A DNA stretch of 64,000 nt, taken from contig NZ_RZYA01000008.1 in the NCBI RefSeq assembly GCF_004005495.1, positions 124,001 through 188,000 on the forward strand, read 5' to 3'. Below the pieces are notes generated by a model. It made no database searches. It saw nothing but the letters and a program-made list of their open reading frames with translations, and was not told where the DNA came from. The translations under genes and the position numbers were made by a program. The stretch's first letter is position 1. Every line of letters starts with the position of its first letter. Below are positions 50,175 through 58,311 of the stretch, piece by piece. This DNA is from Streptomyces antnestii (lineage in GTDB: Bacteria; Actinomycetota; Actinomycetes; Streptomycetales; Streptomycetaceae).

Positions 50175-51682
50175 TGACGCCGCACATCGACACGACGCTG
50201 GACTCGTCACGCACCTCAAGCACCTCAAGCACCTCACTGACCTGGCAACCGCCCGCCGGCGCGCTGTGGTCCGGTATTTGGGTGGACGGCAAGGTGTCCT
50301 TCGCCGTGCACGACCCCGAGGACGACAGCCTCCTCGGCTACGTCACGGACGCGGACGAAGCCGAAGTCGACGAGGCGGTCCGAGCGGTGGCCGCCGCCAC
50401 GCACGGCTCGCCCTGGCCGGTGTGGCAGCGGCGCGAGGCGCTCACCGCGGCTGCCAGGCTGGTCCTGGACCGCCGCGAACTGCTGACCGAGGTCATCTCA
50501 CGGGAGAGCAGCAAGACCGTACGGGAGGCGGACGCCGAGATCTCTCGCGCCGCCGAGACGCTCCGCCTGTCCGCCGACCAGGCCGGCCACCTCACCGGGG
50601 AGACGCTTCCCTTCGCCGACACACCACGCGGCGAGGGGCGGCTCGGGTGGTACACCCGCGAGCCGGTCGGCGTGGTCGCCGCCATCACACCCTTCAACGA
50701 TCCGCTCAACCTGGTGGCCCACAAGCTCGGCCCGGCCCTGGTGGCAGGCAACGGCGCCGTCCTCAAACCCGCCGAACGCACCCCCCTCACCGCGCTGGCC
50801 TTAGCCGAGATCCTGCTCGACGCGGGCGTGCCCGCGCAGCGTCTCGCCGTCGTGCCGGGCTCCGGTCACCGCGCCGGGGCGGCGTTGGCCGGCCATCCGA
50901 TCGTCGACCTCGTCTCGTTCACCGGCGGCCACCGGACCGGGGAGGCCGTGGCCCGCGCGGCCGGAGCGAAGAAGACCCTCATGGAACTCGGCGGCAACAA
51001 CGCCGTCCTGGTCCTGGCAGACGCGGACTGGCGGCTCGCGGCCCGGTCCGTGGTCGAGGGCGCGTTCGGCGTGGCCGGACAGAACTGTCTGTCCGTCCAA
51101 CGGGTGTTTGTCGCGGCTGCGTTGATACAACGCTTCGTCGAGCACGTGGCGGCCAGGACCCACGCGCTGCGTGTGGGTAGCAAGACGGATCCCCGTACAG
51201 ACGTCGGCCCACTCATCGACGTACGAGAAGCGATGCGGGTAGAGGAGTGGGTGGAAGAGGCGCAGCGAGGCGGTGCAATCGCCCGCGCCGGCGCGCGCCG
51301 CGAGGGGGCCTTCTACTGGCCGACCGTACTGACCGACGTCCCCGCGCACGCACGGCTGATGAGCGAGGAGGTCTTCGGTCCCGTCGTGACGGTCCAGCCC
51401 TTCGACACCGTGAGTGAGGCCGTCGAGCAGGCGAACGCCACCGCCTACGGCCTCCAGGCAGGTGTCTTCACCCAGGACCTGGACCGGGCCGTGACGATTG
51501 CGGGAGCACTGCGCGTGGGCGCCGTGATGATCAACGAAAGCAGCGACTTCAGAATCGACGCCATGCCCTTCGGCGGCCCGAAGCACTCGGGTGTGGGCCG
51601 TGAGGGCATCCGATCCGCCGTGGAGGCGATGACCGAACCGAAGGTGGTCGCCATCAGGCGTCAAACCGCCAAGGCGATTTGA
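50174..51682 (+). CDS. Aldehyde dehydrogenase (NAD(P)+)
   Basis: ALDH of 502 residues. Catalytic Glu in KTLMELGGNNAVLVLAD, catalytic Cys in FGVAGQNCLSVQRVF, cofactor-binding AAITPFNDPLNLVAHKLGPA and C-terminal FGGPKHSGVGREGI are intact. N-terminal ACCTCAAGC repeats code a Ser/Thr-rich stretch (SSRTSSTSSTSL). It oxidises an aldehyde to the acid and could serve the amine oxidase of the operon that ends 1.2 kb upstream, although the CDF gene lies between. One-base overlap with the CDF gene. Confidence 0.92.
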   Translation: MTPHIDTTLDSSRTSSTSSTSLTWQPPAGALWSGIWVDGKVSFAVHDPEDDSLLGYVTDADEAEVDEAVRAVAAATHGSPWPVWQRREALTAAARLVLDRRELLTEVISRESSKTVREADAEISRAAETLRLSADQAGHLTGETLPFADTPRGEGRLGWYTREPVGVVAAITPFNDPLNLVAHKLGPALVAGNGAVLKPAERTPLTALALAEILLDAGVPAQRLAVVPGSGHRAGAALAGHPIVDLVSFTGGHRTGEAVARAAGAKKTLMELGGNNAVLVLADADWRLAARSVVEGAFGVAGQNCLSVQRVFVAAALIQRFVEHVAARTHALRVGSKTDPRTDVGPLIDVREAMRVEEWVEEAQRGGAIARAGARREGAFYWPTVLTDVPAHARLMSEEVFGPVVTVQPFDTVSEAVEQANATAYGLQAGVFTQDLDRAVTIAGALRVGAVMINESSDFRIDAMPFGGPKHSGVGREGIRSAVEAMTEPKVVAIRRQTAKAI

Positions 51683-51805
51683 CGGGTTGCCTGTTCTTGG
51701 GCGACGGCCAATGGTTGGTCGCAGGCATGGCGCAAGACGAAGCCGCTCGCGGATGCGCAGGACGCAAAAAAGCTGTCGCGGCGTCCTTGATCATCCTGAT
51801 ACGAC

Positions 51806-52294
51806 ATGAGGGTGGCTACTAAAGCGCTGGATCCCACAGACCGTCTGCTCGCCGAGCGTGCTTGTGAACGCCTCATCGTCGAGTTCGTCCACAAGCTCGA
51901 CCTCGGTGACCCGGGCGACGTGGCCGATCTGTTTACGGATGCCGGGTTTTGGGAGTGGGCGGAGGGCGACCGTCGGATCCAGGGCCGTGATGCACTTCGG
52001 TCGTATTTCGCCGGCCGACCTGCGGACCGGCTCTCGCGCCGGATATGCACGAACATCCTGGTCACCGTCACATCCGAGGCGACAGCCACCGCGACCACAT
52101 ACTTCACGACCTACCGTGTTGACGGATATACCGGTGGTTTCGTCCCGCCGCGGGCCCCGACGCAGGTCGGCCATTACGAGGACTCGTTCTGCAAGGTCGA
52201 AGACCGTTGGCTCCTCAGCTCTCGGTCCTTGTACCTGGCCTTTGCAGGACCGACCGAGCGGCTCGAAGCAGCAGCCGAGCCACGTTCGAACTGA
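51806..52294 (+). CDS. NTF2/SnoaL-like fold protein
   Basis: Protein of 162 residues with the SnoaL_4 layout: LLAERACERLIVEFVHKLDL, DVADLFTDAGFWEWAEGDRR, RDALRSYFAGRP, a middle TYFTTYRVDGYTGG and VGHYEDSFCKVEDRWLLSSR. This fold serves small dehydratases, isomerases and ring-hydroxylating dioxygenase beta subunits. The gene stands alone, has lower GC than its neighbours and no clear ribosome site, and is followed by a transposase remnant, all signs of transfer. Confidence 0.75.
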   Translation: MRVATKALDPTDRLLAERACERLIVEFVHKLDLGDPGDVADLFTDAGFWEWAEGDRRIQGRDALRSYFAGRPADRLSRRICTNILVTVTSEATATATTYFTTYRVDGYTGGFVPPRAPTQVGHYEDSFCKVEDRWLLSSRSLYLAFAGPTERLEAAAEPRSN

Positions 52295-52444
52295 AGCAGG
52301 ACGAGGTCAGCTCAGCCGCAAGGGACAAGATCGCGAGCCAGGACGCCTTGGCCCACGAATGAGACATGCCGACAAAGGCCTGGCCACCACGCCGGAACGG
52401 ACCACTCCGAATGGGAACCCACAGCAGCGGCGCCAGCTCGCCGA

Positions 52445-52654
52445 GCCGCCGACCACCTGTACGAAGTCTTCGAACCGACCACCCACACCGAGTCGTGGGC
52501 GGACCCGCTGCGGGACTGCCGTAGGCGCGGCATGCGCGACCCCGAGCTGATCGTCGGCGACGGAGCGAAGGGCCTGTGGAAGGCCCTCGGGCTCAGTGGC
52601 GTTGCGGCTGGGAGTTCCTTTGGGTTCGCCGCTCTCGCCGTACAGGGCCTTTGA
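52445..52654 (+). mobile_element. IS256-type (Mutator) transposase remnant
   Basis: In the frame from 52445 to the TGA at 52652-52654, HLYEVFEPTTHTESWADPLR and DCRRRGMRDPELIVGDGAKG followed by LWKALG matches the core of IS256 transposases (ESW-x2-LRDLKRRGM, VGDGA). Only about 50 codons remain, with no ends or inverted repeats seen. It lies at the border between the NTF2 gene and the scrambled HAD/acyl-CoA dehydrogenase scraps, so it is a likely trace of the event that rearranged this place. Confidence 0.65.
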
Positions 52655-52655
52655 A

Positions 52656-52937
52656 TCATCGGGGCCCCGGTAGTTCGACCAGGTGGGACAGGCGCGCCCG
52701 GTGGTCGCCGCCGGTGCCGAAGGCGATCTGGTCGGCCTTCGCACGCTTCAGGTACAGGTGCAGCGGGTGCTCCCAGGTCATGCCGATGCCGGCGTGCAGC
52801 TGGATCGCCTCCTCCGCCGCCTTCACCGCGAGGTCGCTGCAGTAGGCCTGCGCGACGGTGGCGGCGATCTCCCCGTCCGGGTCGCCGGCCGCCAAGGTGG
52901 CCGCGGCGTAGCGGGCGGCGGCGCCGGCCGACTCGAC
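52656..52937 (-). pseudogene. Acyl-CoA dehydrogenase C-terminal fragment
   Basis: The open frame ending at 52656 reads AGAAARYAAATLAAGDPDGE, VAQAYCSDLAVKAAEEAIQL, HAGIGMTWEHPLHLYLKRAK: the last 90 residues of an ACAD with the IQLHAGIGMTWE signature. All earlier domains are lost. Upstream it runs out of frame into the start of a HAD gene. Complete versions of this neighbourhood in actinomycetes carry HAD, phosphotransferase, ACAD and SDR genes in a row, so a deletion of several kb is inferred. Confidence 0.75.
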
Positions 52938-53044
52938 CCCGGCTCGACGCCGTCGGCCTCGAGCCACGCCGCGATCGAGTCGCGGACCGGGCCGGTGAGG
53001 ACACCGCCGTAGTCGAAGACCACGGCTTCCACGGGTGTTGTCAT
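52938..53044 (-). pseudogene. HAD-family hydrolase N-terminal fragment
   Basis: From ATG 53044 the frame reads TTPVEAVVFDYGGVLTGPVR and DSIAAWLEADGVEPG, the nucleophile motif and start of an epoxide-hydrolase-N-terminus-like HAD phosphatase, then loses homology at about 52935 where the ACAD fragment begins in another frame. The rest of the HAD domain is absent. Confidence 0.7.
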
Positions 53045-53135
53045 CGCCGCGCCCCTGCTCCTCGAGCCGCCGCTGAAGCTTGCAGCCCGGCGCGGTCGGC
53101 GCCGGTGACGGCAACGCCCTTGTCACGTACCGGCA

Positions 53136-53891
53136 TCAGACACCTCCGGTCAGCAGCACACCGCCGTCGACGACCAGCAGCTGCCCTGTCATCCAGGCGG
53201 CATCCTCGGAGAGCAGGAACGCGACGACGCTGCCGATGTCCTCCGGTACGCCGAGCCGCTTGAGCGGGTACGTCGCCGCGATCTCGTCCTCCCTGTCCTC
53301 GTAGAGGGCGGTGGCGAACTTGGTCTTCACGACGGCCGGGGCGACCGCGTTCACCCGGATGTCCGGGCCGAGCTCGACTGCGAGCTCCTTGGTGATGTGA
53401 GTGAGCATCGCCTTGCTGGCTCCGTAGAAGCCGATGCCGGGCGCGGGCTTGACCCCGGCCACCGAGGAGACGTTGACGACCGCGCCGCCGTGGTCCTTCA
53501 TCCAGGCCTGGTGGACCTGCTGCACCCACGACAGGGCGGCGATGCAGTTGACCTCGAAGATCTTGCGGGCGGCGGCAAGGTCCATCTCGACCATCGGGCC
53601 GTACACCGGGTTGATGCCGGTGTTGTTGACCAGCAGGTCGGCGCTGCCGAAGGTGTCGATCGCACGCTTGACGACCTCTGCCTGGTGGTCGGCGTCGTCC
53701 GCGCGGCCCGCGATGCCGAGCGCGTGCTCGGGGCCGCCGAGCCGGGCGACGGCCTCCTCGAGCGCCTCCGGCTTACGAGCGGTGATGACCACCTTGGCAC
53801 CCTCGGCCACCAGCCGCTCGGCAATGGCAAGCCCGATGCCCCGGCTGGCGCCGGTGACAATCGCCGTCCGTCCCGCGAACTTCCCAGTCAT
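53136..53891 (-). CDS. SDR-family oxidoreductase (FabG/3-hydroxyacyl-type)
   Basis: NAD(P)-dependent SDR of 251 residues: AIVTGASRGIGLAIAERLVA, LLVNNTGINPVYG, NVSSVAGVKPAPGIGFYGAS with catalytic Tyr/Lys in YGASK, and the C-terminal GSVVAFLLSEDAAWMTGQLL. AGGAAGG precedes the ATG. It lies between the ACAD scrap and the thiolase on the same strand, suggesting oxidation of a 3-hydroxyacyl intermediate in one beta-oxidation pathway. Confidence 0.92.
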   Translation of the reverse strand: MTGKFAGRTAIVTGASRGIGLAIAERLVAEGAKVVITARKPEALEEAVARLGGPEHALGIAGRADDADHQAEVVKRAIDTFGSADLLVNNTGINPVYGPMVEMDLAAARKIFEVNCIAALSWVQQVHQAWMKDHGGAVVNVSSVAGVKPAPGIGFYGASKAMLTHITKELAVELGPDIRVNAVAPAVVKTKFATALYEDREDEIAATYPLKRLGVPEDIGSVVAFLLSEDAAWMTGQLLVVDGGVLLTGGV

Positions 53892-53938
53892 GGCTGCCCT
53901 TCCTCTCGTCTCAGGTCCGACCTGGCCTTCTGTCGCGG

Positions 53939-55156
53939 TCACGAGAGGCGCTCCAGCACCATCGCCATGCCCTGTCCGCCGCCGACGCACATGGTCTCCA
54001 GGCCGAACTGCTTGTCGCGCCACTGCAGCGAGTTGATGAGGGTGCTGGTGATCCGGGCGCCCGTCATGCCGAAGGGGTGGCCGACGGCGATCGCGCCGCC
54101 GTTGACGTTCAGTCGGTCCTCGTCGATACCCAACTCCCGGGCGGACGCGATGACCTGGGCGGCGAAGGCCTCATTGATCTCGACCAGGTCGATGTCGCCG
54201 ATGGTCAGACCGGCCCGCTCCAAGGCCCGCTTGGAGGCCTCGACCGGGCCCAGGCCCATGATCTCCGGGGAGAGGCCCGAGACGCCGGTGGAGACCACCC
54301 GGGCCAGCGGGGTGAGGCCCAGCTCACGGGCCTTGGTGTCCGACATGATGACGACCGCGGCGGCACCGTCGTTGAGCGGGCAGCAGTTGCCCGCCGTCAC
54401 GGTGCCGTCGGGCCGGAAGACCGGCTTCAGCGCGGAGACCGCCTCCAGCGTGACCCCGGCACGCGGGCCGTCGTCCTTGGACACCACGGTGCCGTCCGGC
54501 AGCGTGACCGGGGTGATGTCGCGCTCCCAGAAGCCGTCGGCGATCGCCTTCTCGGCGAGGTTCTGGCTGCGCACACCGAACGCGTCCTGCTCCGCGCGGC
54601 TCACACCCTTGAACTGTGCGACGTTCTCGGCCGTGTGGCCCATCGCGATGTAGGCGTCCGGCAGCAGGCCCTGAGTACGCGGGTCCGCCCAGGTTCGACC
54701 GCCGGCGGCGAACTGCTCGGTGCGGGACTGCGCCTCGGCGAAGAGCGGGTTCTTGGTGTCGGGCAGGCCGTCCGCATTGCCCTTGGTGTAGCGGCTGACC
54801 GTCTCCACGCCGGCGGAGATGAACACATCCCCCTCACCCGCCTTGATCGCGTGCAGCGCCATCCGGGTGCTCTGCAGGCTGGACGAGCAGTAGCGATTGA
54901 CCGTGGTGCCCGGCACCTCGTCCAGGCCCGCCAGGACAGCAACGATCCGACCCAGGTTGAAGCCGGCCTCACCGGCCGGCTGACCGCAGCCGAGCACCAG
55001 GTCGTCGATCGTCCTCGGGTCGAGCTCGGGGACCTTGGCGAGGGCCGCCCGGACCATCTGGACCGCGAGGTCGTCGGGACGCATGTCTTTCAAGGAGCCC
55101 TTGTGGGCCCGCCCGATCGGCGAGCGGGCGGTGGCGACGATGACGGCTTCAGGCAT
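53939..55156 (-). CDS. Acetyl-CoA acyltransferase (thiolase II)
   Basis: Thiolase of 405 residues. Nucleophile Cys90 is in NRYCSSSLQSTRMALHA; VNGGAIAVGHPFGMTGARIT holds the catalytic His and ETMCVGGGQGMAM the second Cys. ATG at 55156 follows GAAAGGGGGATC. It performs the final thiolytic cleavage of beta-oxidation. A perfect CTAAGC/GCTTAG palindrome lies 18 bases upstream of the start, so repression by a TetR protein is likely. Confidence 0.94.
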   Translation of the reverse strand: MPEAVIVATARSPIGRAHKGSLKDMRPDDLAVQMVRAALAKVPELDPRTIDDLVLGCGQPAGEAGFNLGRIVAVLAGLDEVPGTTVNRYCSSSLQSTRMALHAIKAGEGDVFISAGVETVSRYTKGNADGLPDTKNPLFAEAQSRTEQFAAGGRTWADPRTQGLLPDAYIAMGHTAENVAQFKGVSRAEQDAFGVRSQNLAEKAIADGFWERDITPVTLPDGTVVSKDDGPRAGVTLEAVSALKPVFRPDGTVTAGNCCPLNDGAAAVVIMSDTKARELGLTPLARVVSTGVSGLSPEIMGLGPVEASKRALERAGLTIGDIDLVEINEAFAAQVIASARELGIDEDRLNVNGGAIAVGHPFGMTGARITSTLINSLQWRDKQFGLETMCVGGGQGMAMVLERLS

Positions 55157-55173
55157 GATCCCCCTTTCACAAA

Positions 55174-55189
55174 CTAAGCGGTTGCTTAG
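55174..55189 (-). promoter_or_regulatory. TetR-type palindrome at the thiolase promoter
   Basis: CTAAGCGGTTGCTTAG: perfect six-base arms with a four-base spacer, just before the thiolase start. TetR-family lipid regulators bind such TAAGC-N-GCTTA sites. No TetR gene is within 30 kb on this side. Confidence 0.7.
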
Positions 55190-55259
55190 CAAAAAAGAGA
55201 CTGCAGCAGGACGATGCAGTCGTCAACAGCTCAGAGTTCGCAGGTTGGTGTCGGCCGGG

Positions 55260-56785
55260 TCACACCCGCGTGCGGAGCGCCTTCTTGAGGATCTTGCCCG
55301 TCGGGCCCTTCGGCAGCGGATCCACGAGACGCACCTCGCGCGGATACTTGTACGCGGCCATCCGGTCCTTGCAGTAGGCGGCGATCTCCTCGGGCGTGGC
55401 AGACGCACCTGGCTTGAGCGCCACATAGGCGAGCACCTCCGCGCCGAGCCGCTCGTCGGACTTGCCGACGACGGCCGCCTCGGCCACCGCCGGGTGCGCG
55501 AACAGCACCTCCTCCACGTCGCGCGGGTGCACGTTGTACCCGCCGCGGATGATCAGGTCCTTCTTGCGATCGACGATGAATAAATAGCCGTCCTCGTCGG
55601 CGTAGCCGAGATCGCCGGTGTGGAACCACCCGTTCCGCAGCGCCTCGGCGGTGGCCTCGGGCCGCTTGTAGTAGCACTTCATGATGTTGTGGCCACGGAC
55701 GACGACCTCCCCGATGTGCTCGGGCCCCGGCGGCAGCGGCTCGTCGTTCTCGTCGACCACGCGCACCTCGACGCCCCAGACGGGCTTGCCGATCGACAGC
55801 ACCTTCCGGGCCTCGGCACTGATGTTGAACGTCGTGGTGCTGGCCGTCTCCGACAGTCCGTAACCCTCCAGGATCACGGCGCCCGGGAGCTTCTCCTCGA
55901 ACGCGCGGATCACCTCGCCCCGGATCGCGGCTCCGCCGGAGACGCCGACCCGCAGCGAAGCCAGGTCCCGGCCGGAGATGTCGGCCGACAGCAGCGCGAC
56001 GTACATGGTGGGAACGCCGGTGAAGATCGTGCAGCAGTGCCGCTCGATGGCGTCGAGCACCGACTCCGCCTCGAACCCGGGCACGAGGACGATCGTGCTG
56101 CCGAAGCGCACGCCGACGTTGAGGACGCTCGACAGCCCGAAGACGTGGAACAGCGGCAGGGCCGCCACGGACACGTCGTCCTCCTGCATGCCGAACACGT
56201 CTCCGGCGACGGTGCAGTTCATGTAGAGCTGGAAGTGGGTGAGTTCGGCGCCCTTCGGCCGGCCGGTGGTACCCGAGGTGTACAGCAGCACGGCGGTGTC
56301 GTCCGCGTTGGTGGCACGATGTCGCCGGTGTCCTCGGCGGAGTACAGCCCGTCGTAAGGGAGCGCGCCCTCCGGCAGCCCGTCGCCGGTCGGCGTCGTGA
56401 CGACGTACGTGGCCACCCCCTCGACCTGCCGCGCACCCTCGAGAGCCTCGTCGGCGAACGACTCGAAGGTCACGAGCAGCTTCGCGTCGGAGTCGTCGAG
56501 CTGATACGCGATCTCCGGAGCGCGCAGCAACGGGTTGAGCGGGACCATCGTCAGGCCCGCCTTGAGGATGCCGAAGTACGTGAACAAGAACTGCGGCACG
56601 TTGGGCAGTTGGACGGCGACCTTGTCACCCCGCTGCAGCCCGAGGGACAGGAGGCCGTTCGCAGCCTTGCCGGAGATCTCATCGACCTGCGCATAGCTGA
56701 AGGTCATGTCCGCGAAGTGGCACAGCGGCTTGTCAGGGTTCGCGACGCGCGACTCCCGCAGGGCGGTGGCGAGGTTGAAGCTCAT
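55260..56785 (-). pseudogene. Acyl-CoA synthetase (AMP-forming), frameshifted
   Basis: Full-length ligase split by one missing base. From ATG 56785 (GGAG upstream) the first frame reads DKPLCHFADMTFSYAQVDEI through PLNPLLRAPEIAYQLDD and YSAEDTGDIV; at 56311-56317 the frame changes, and the second continues DDTAVLLYTSGTTGRPKGAE, GYGLSETASTTTF, WFHTGDLGYADEDGYLFIVD and PKGPTGKILKKAL to 55260. Restoring one G (GTGCCACC to GTGGCCACC) would rejoin the AMP-binding motif YTSGTTGRPKG with its N-terminus. All catalytic motifs are otherwise intact, so this is a very recent loss or a sequencing error. Confidence 0.88.
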
Positions 56786-56903
56786 GAAGGGCACTCCAGT
56801 GTGCGCATTACGGCTTGAGGTGAATCGGTTCGAGAGGCACTCCGGCCCGGAACGCCCGTGGGTGCCCCGGGCCGGGATGTGGTCTACGGCAGGACGAGGA
56901 CCG

Positions 56904-58205
56904 CTATGACGCCTTGCGATCCGCCCTCCGGTCCACTGCCCACAGTGCGTGCAGGACCGGAGCGCTGAAGGTGAACGCGGGCGTGAACCGCGGCCGCTCT
57001 CGCCATACGGTGGCGAGGTCGTCGTGGACCTCGTCGCCGGCGAGCCGGTCGGCGAGTAGTGTGCCGAGGTGGGGGGCCTGGGAGAGGCCATGGCCGTTGC
57101 AGGCGATGAGGTAGGAGACGTTCTTCGTCGCCTCTCCGGCGACCGGCAGCATCGACGGTGTACTGGCGATCCATCCGCCCCATGCCCGCTGGATCGCGAT
57201 GTCGTGCAGCGAGGGGAACCGGGCGCGGAAGCCCTCGGTGATGTCCGCCACGACCTCGGGGTCCGGCTTACGGACGCCCACGGTGCCCCGGGCCACCTGC
57301 AGCCGGCGAACACCGGTGACGATCGTGTTGCGCCGGGTGATGCGGTAGTTCTGCATGATGTTGTGCTGGGTGACGATGCCGGAACGGCTCGTCCAGCCGG
57401 TCCCGGTCAGAAGGTCGGACGGGATCGGTTCGGTCTCGACCATGCTGACCCAGATCGGTGCCGCCAGTCGCTTCGGGGCGATCGCGAGCTCGCGGGAGTA
57501 GGCGTTGGTGGCGAGCACGACCCGCTCGGCACGGACGTGGCCTCCCGGCACGGTGACGATGACCCCCGCGCTGGTGGGCTCCACCGCCTGGACGGCGGTC
57601 TGTTCGAACACCTTCGCATCCGATGCGAGCAGTGCCTTTCGCAGACCGAGGGCGAACTTTCCGGGGTCCATGACCCCACCGGCACGTTCGAACATGCCGC
57701 CGAGGAAGGCGTTCGGCAGGCCGAGATCACGCCCGTCGCCGAACTCGACGTCCACCCCCGCCTTCTGGAAGATGTCCGCCGCCTTCCTCGCGAGCCGAAG
57801 CTGCCCCGGGGAGACGGCTGCCCGGACATTGCCCGTTCGCTCGTACTCGCAGTCGATGCCGAGTCGCCCGATCAGTTCCTCGGTGAAGTCGAGGGCTCCC
57901 TCAGTGAGGCGGATGATGCCGGGCCAGCGGCGTGCGTGCACCAGGCTGAGGAGGCTCGGATCACCCCCCGGCACACTCCCCAGCTGGCCGGCGTTGCGCG
58001 AACTCGCCCCGCTGCCGCAGAACCCGGCCTCGAGCAGGACGACGTCGGCACCTCGCTCGGCCAGCCGCAGCGCCGCCGCCATGCCGGCATACCCACCGCC
58101 GACGACTGCGACGTCACAGGTGAGCTCGCCCTTGACTGGTGCAGTGACATCGGTGGGCGGATCGACCCAGCCGAACTCCGAGTAGGTGACACCTGCGGAC
58201 GTCAT
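56904..58205 (-). CDS. DAO-family FAD-dependent oxidoreductase
   Basis: Flavoenzyme of 433 residues of the gamma-glutamylputrescine-oxidase-like group. VAVVGGGYAGMAAALRLAER is the FAD fold; AGFCGSGASSRNAGQLGSVP the flavin loop; RAWGGWIASTPSMLPVAGEA and YLIACNGHGLSQAPHLGTLL the C-terminal substrate/flavin region. GGAGGTTTGAG precedes the ATG. It heads toward the ligase with a 118-base gap. With the MFS importer upstream it probably oxidises an imported amine or amino acid. Confidence 0.9.
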   Translation of the reverse strand: MTSAGVTYSEFGWVDPPTDVTAPVKGELTCDVAVVGGGYAGMAAALRLAERGADVVLLEAGFCGSGASSRNAGQLGSVPGGDPSLLSLVHARRWPGIIRLTEGALDFTEELIGRLGIDCEYERTGNVRAAVSPGQLRLARKAADIFQKAGVDVEFGDGRDLGLPNAFLGGMFERAGGVMDPGKFALGLRKALLASDAKVFEQTAVQAVEPTSAGVIVTVPGGHVRAERVVLATNAYSRELAIAPKRLAAPIWVSMVETEPIPSDLLTGTGWTSRSGIVTQHNIMQNYRITRRNTIVTGVRRLQVARGTVGVRKPDPEVVADITEGFRARFPSLHDIAIQRAWGGWIASTPSMLPVAGEATKNVSYLIACNGHGLSQAPHLGTLLADRLAGDEVHDDLATVWRERPRFTPAFTFSAPVLHALWAVDRRADRKAS

Positions 58206-58311
58206 CTCAAACCTCCGTACCAGCCGCGCGCGAACGCCCGCGCACGCTCTCCATTGCTTCTTCTCTGCACCGGTGCCTTCTCGGCCCGAACCGCCCTGCG
58301 CTGTCGCGGGG

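Noticed and set aside
47904..50237. Minus-strand open frame of nearly 780 codons opposite the ATPase and CDF genes
   Set aside because: Shadow of two well-supported genes; contains artefact runs of Val/Thr from the antisense of the His-rich stretch.
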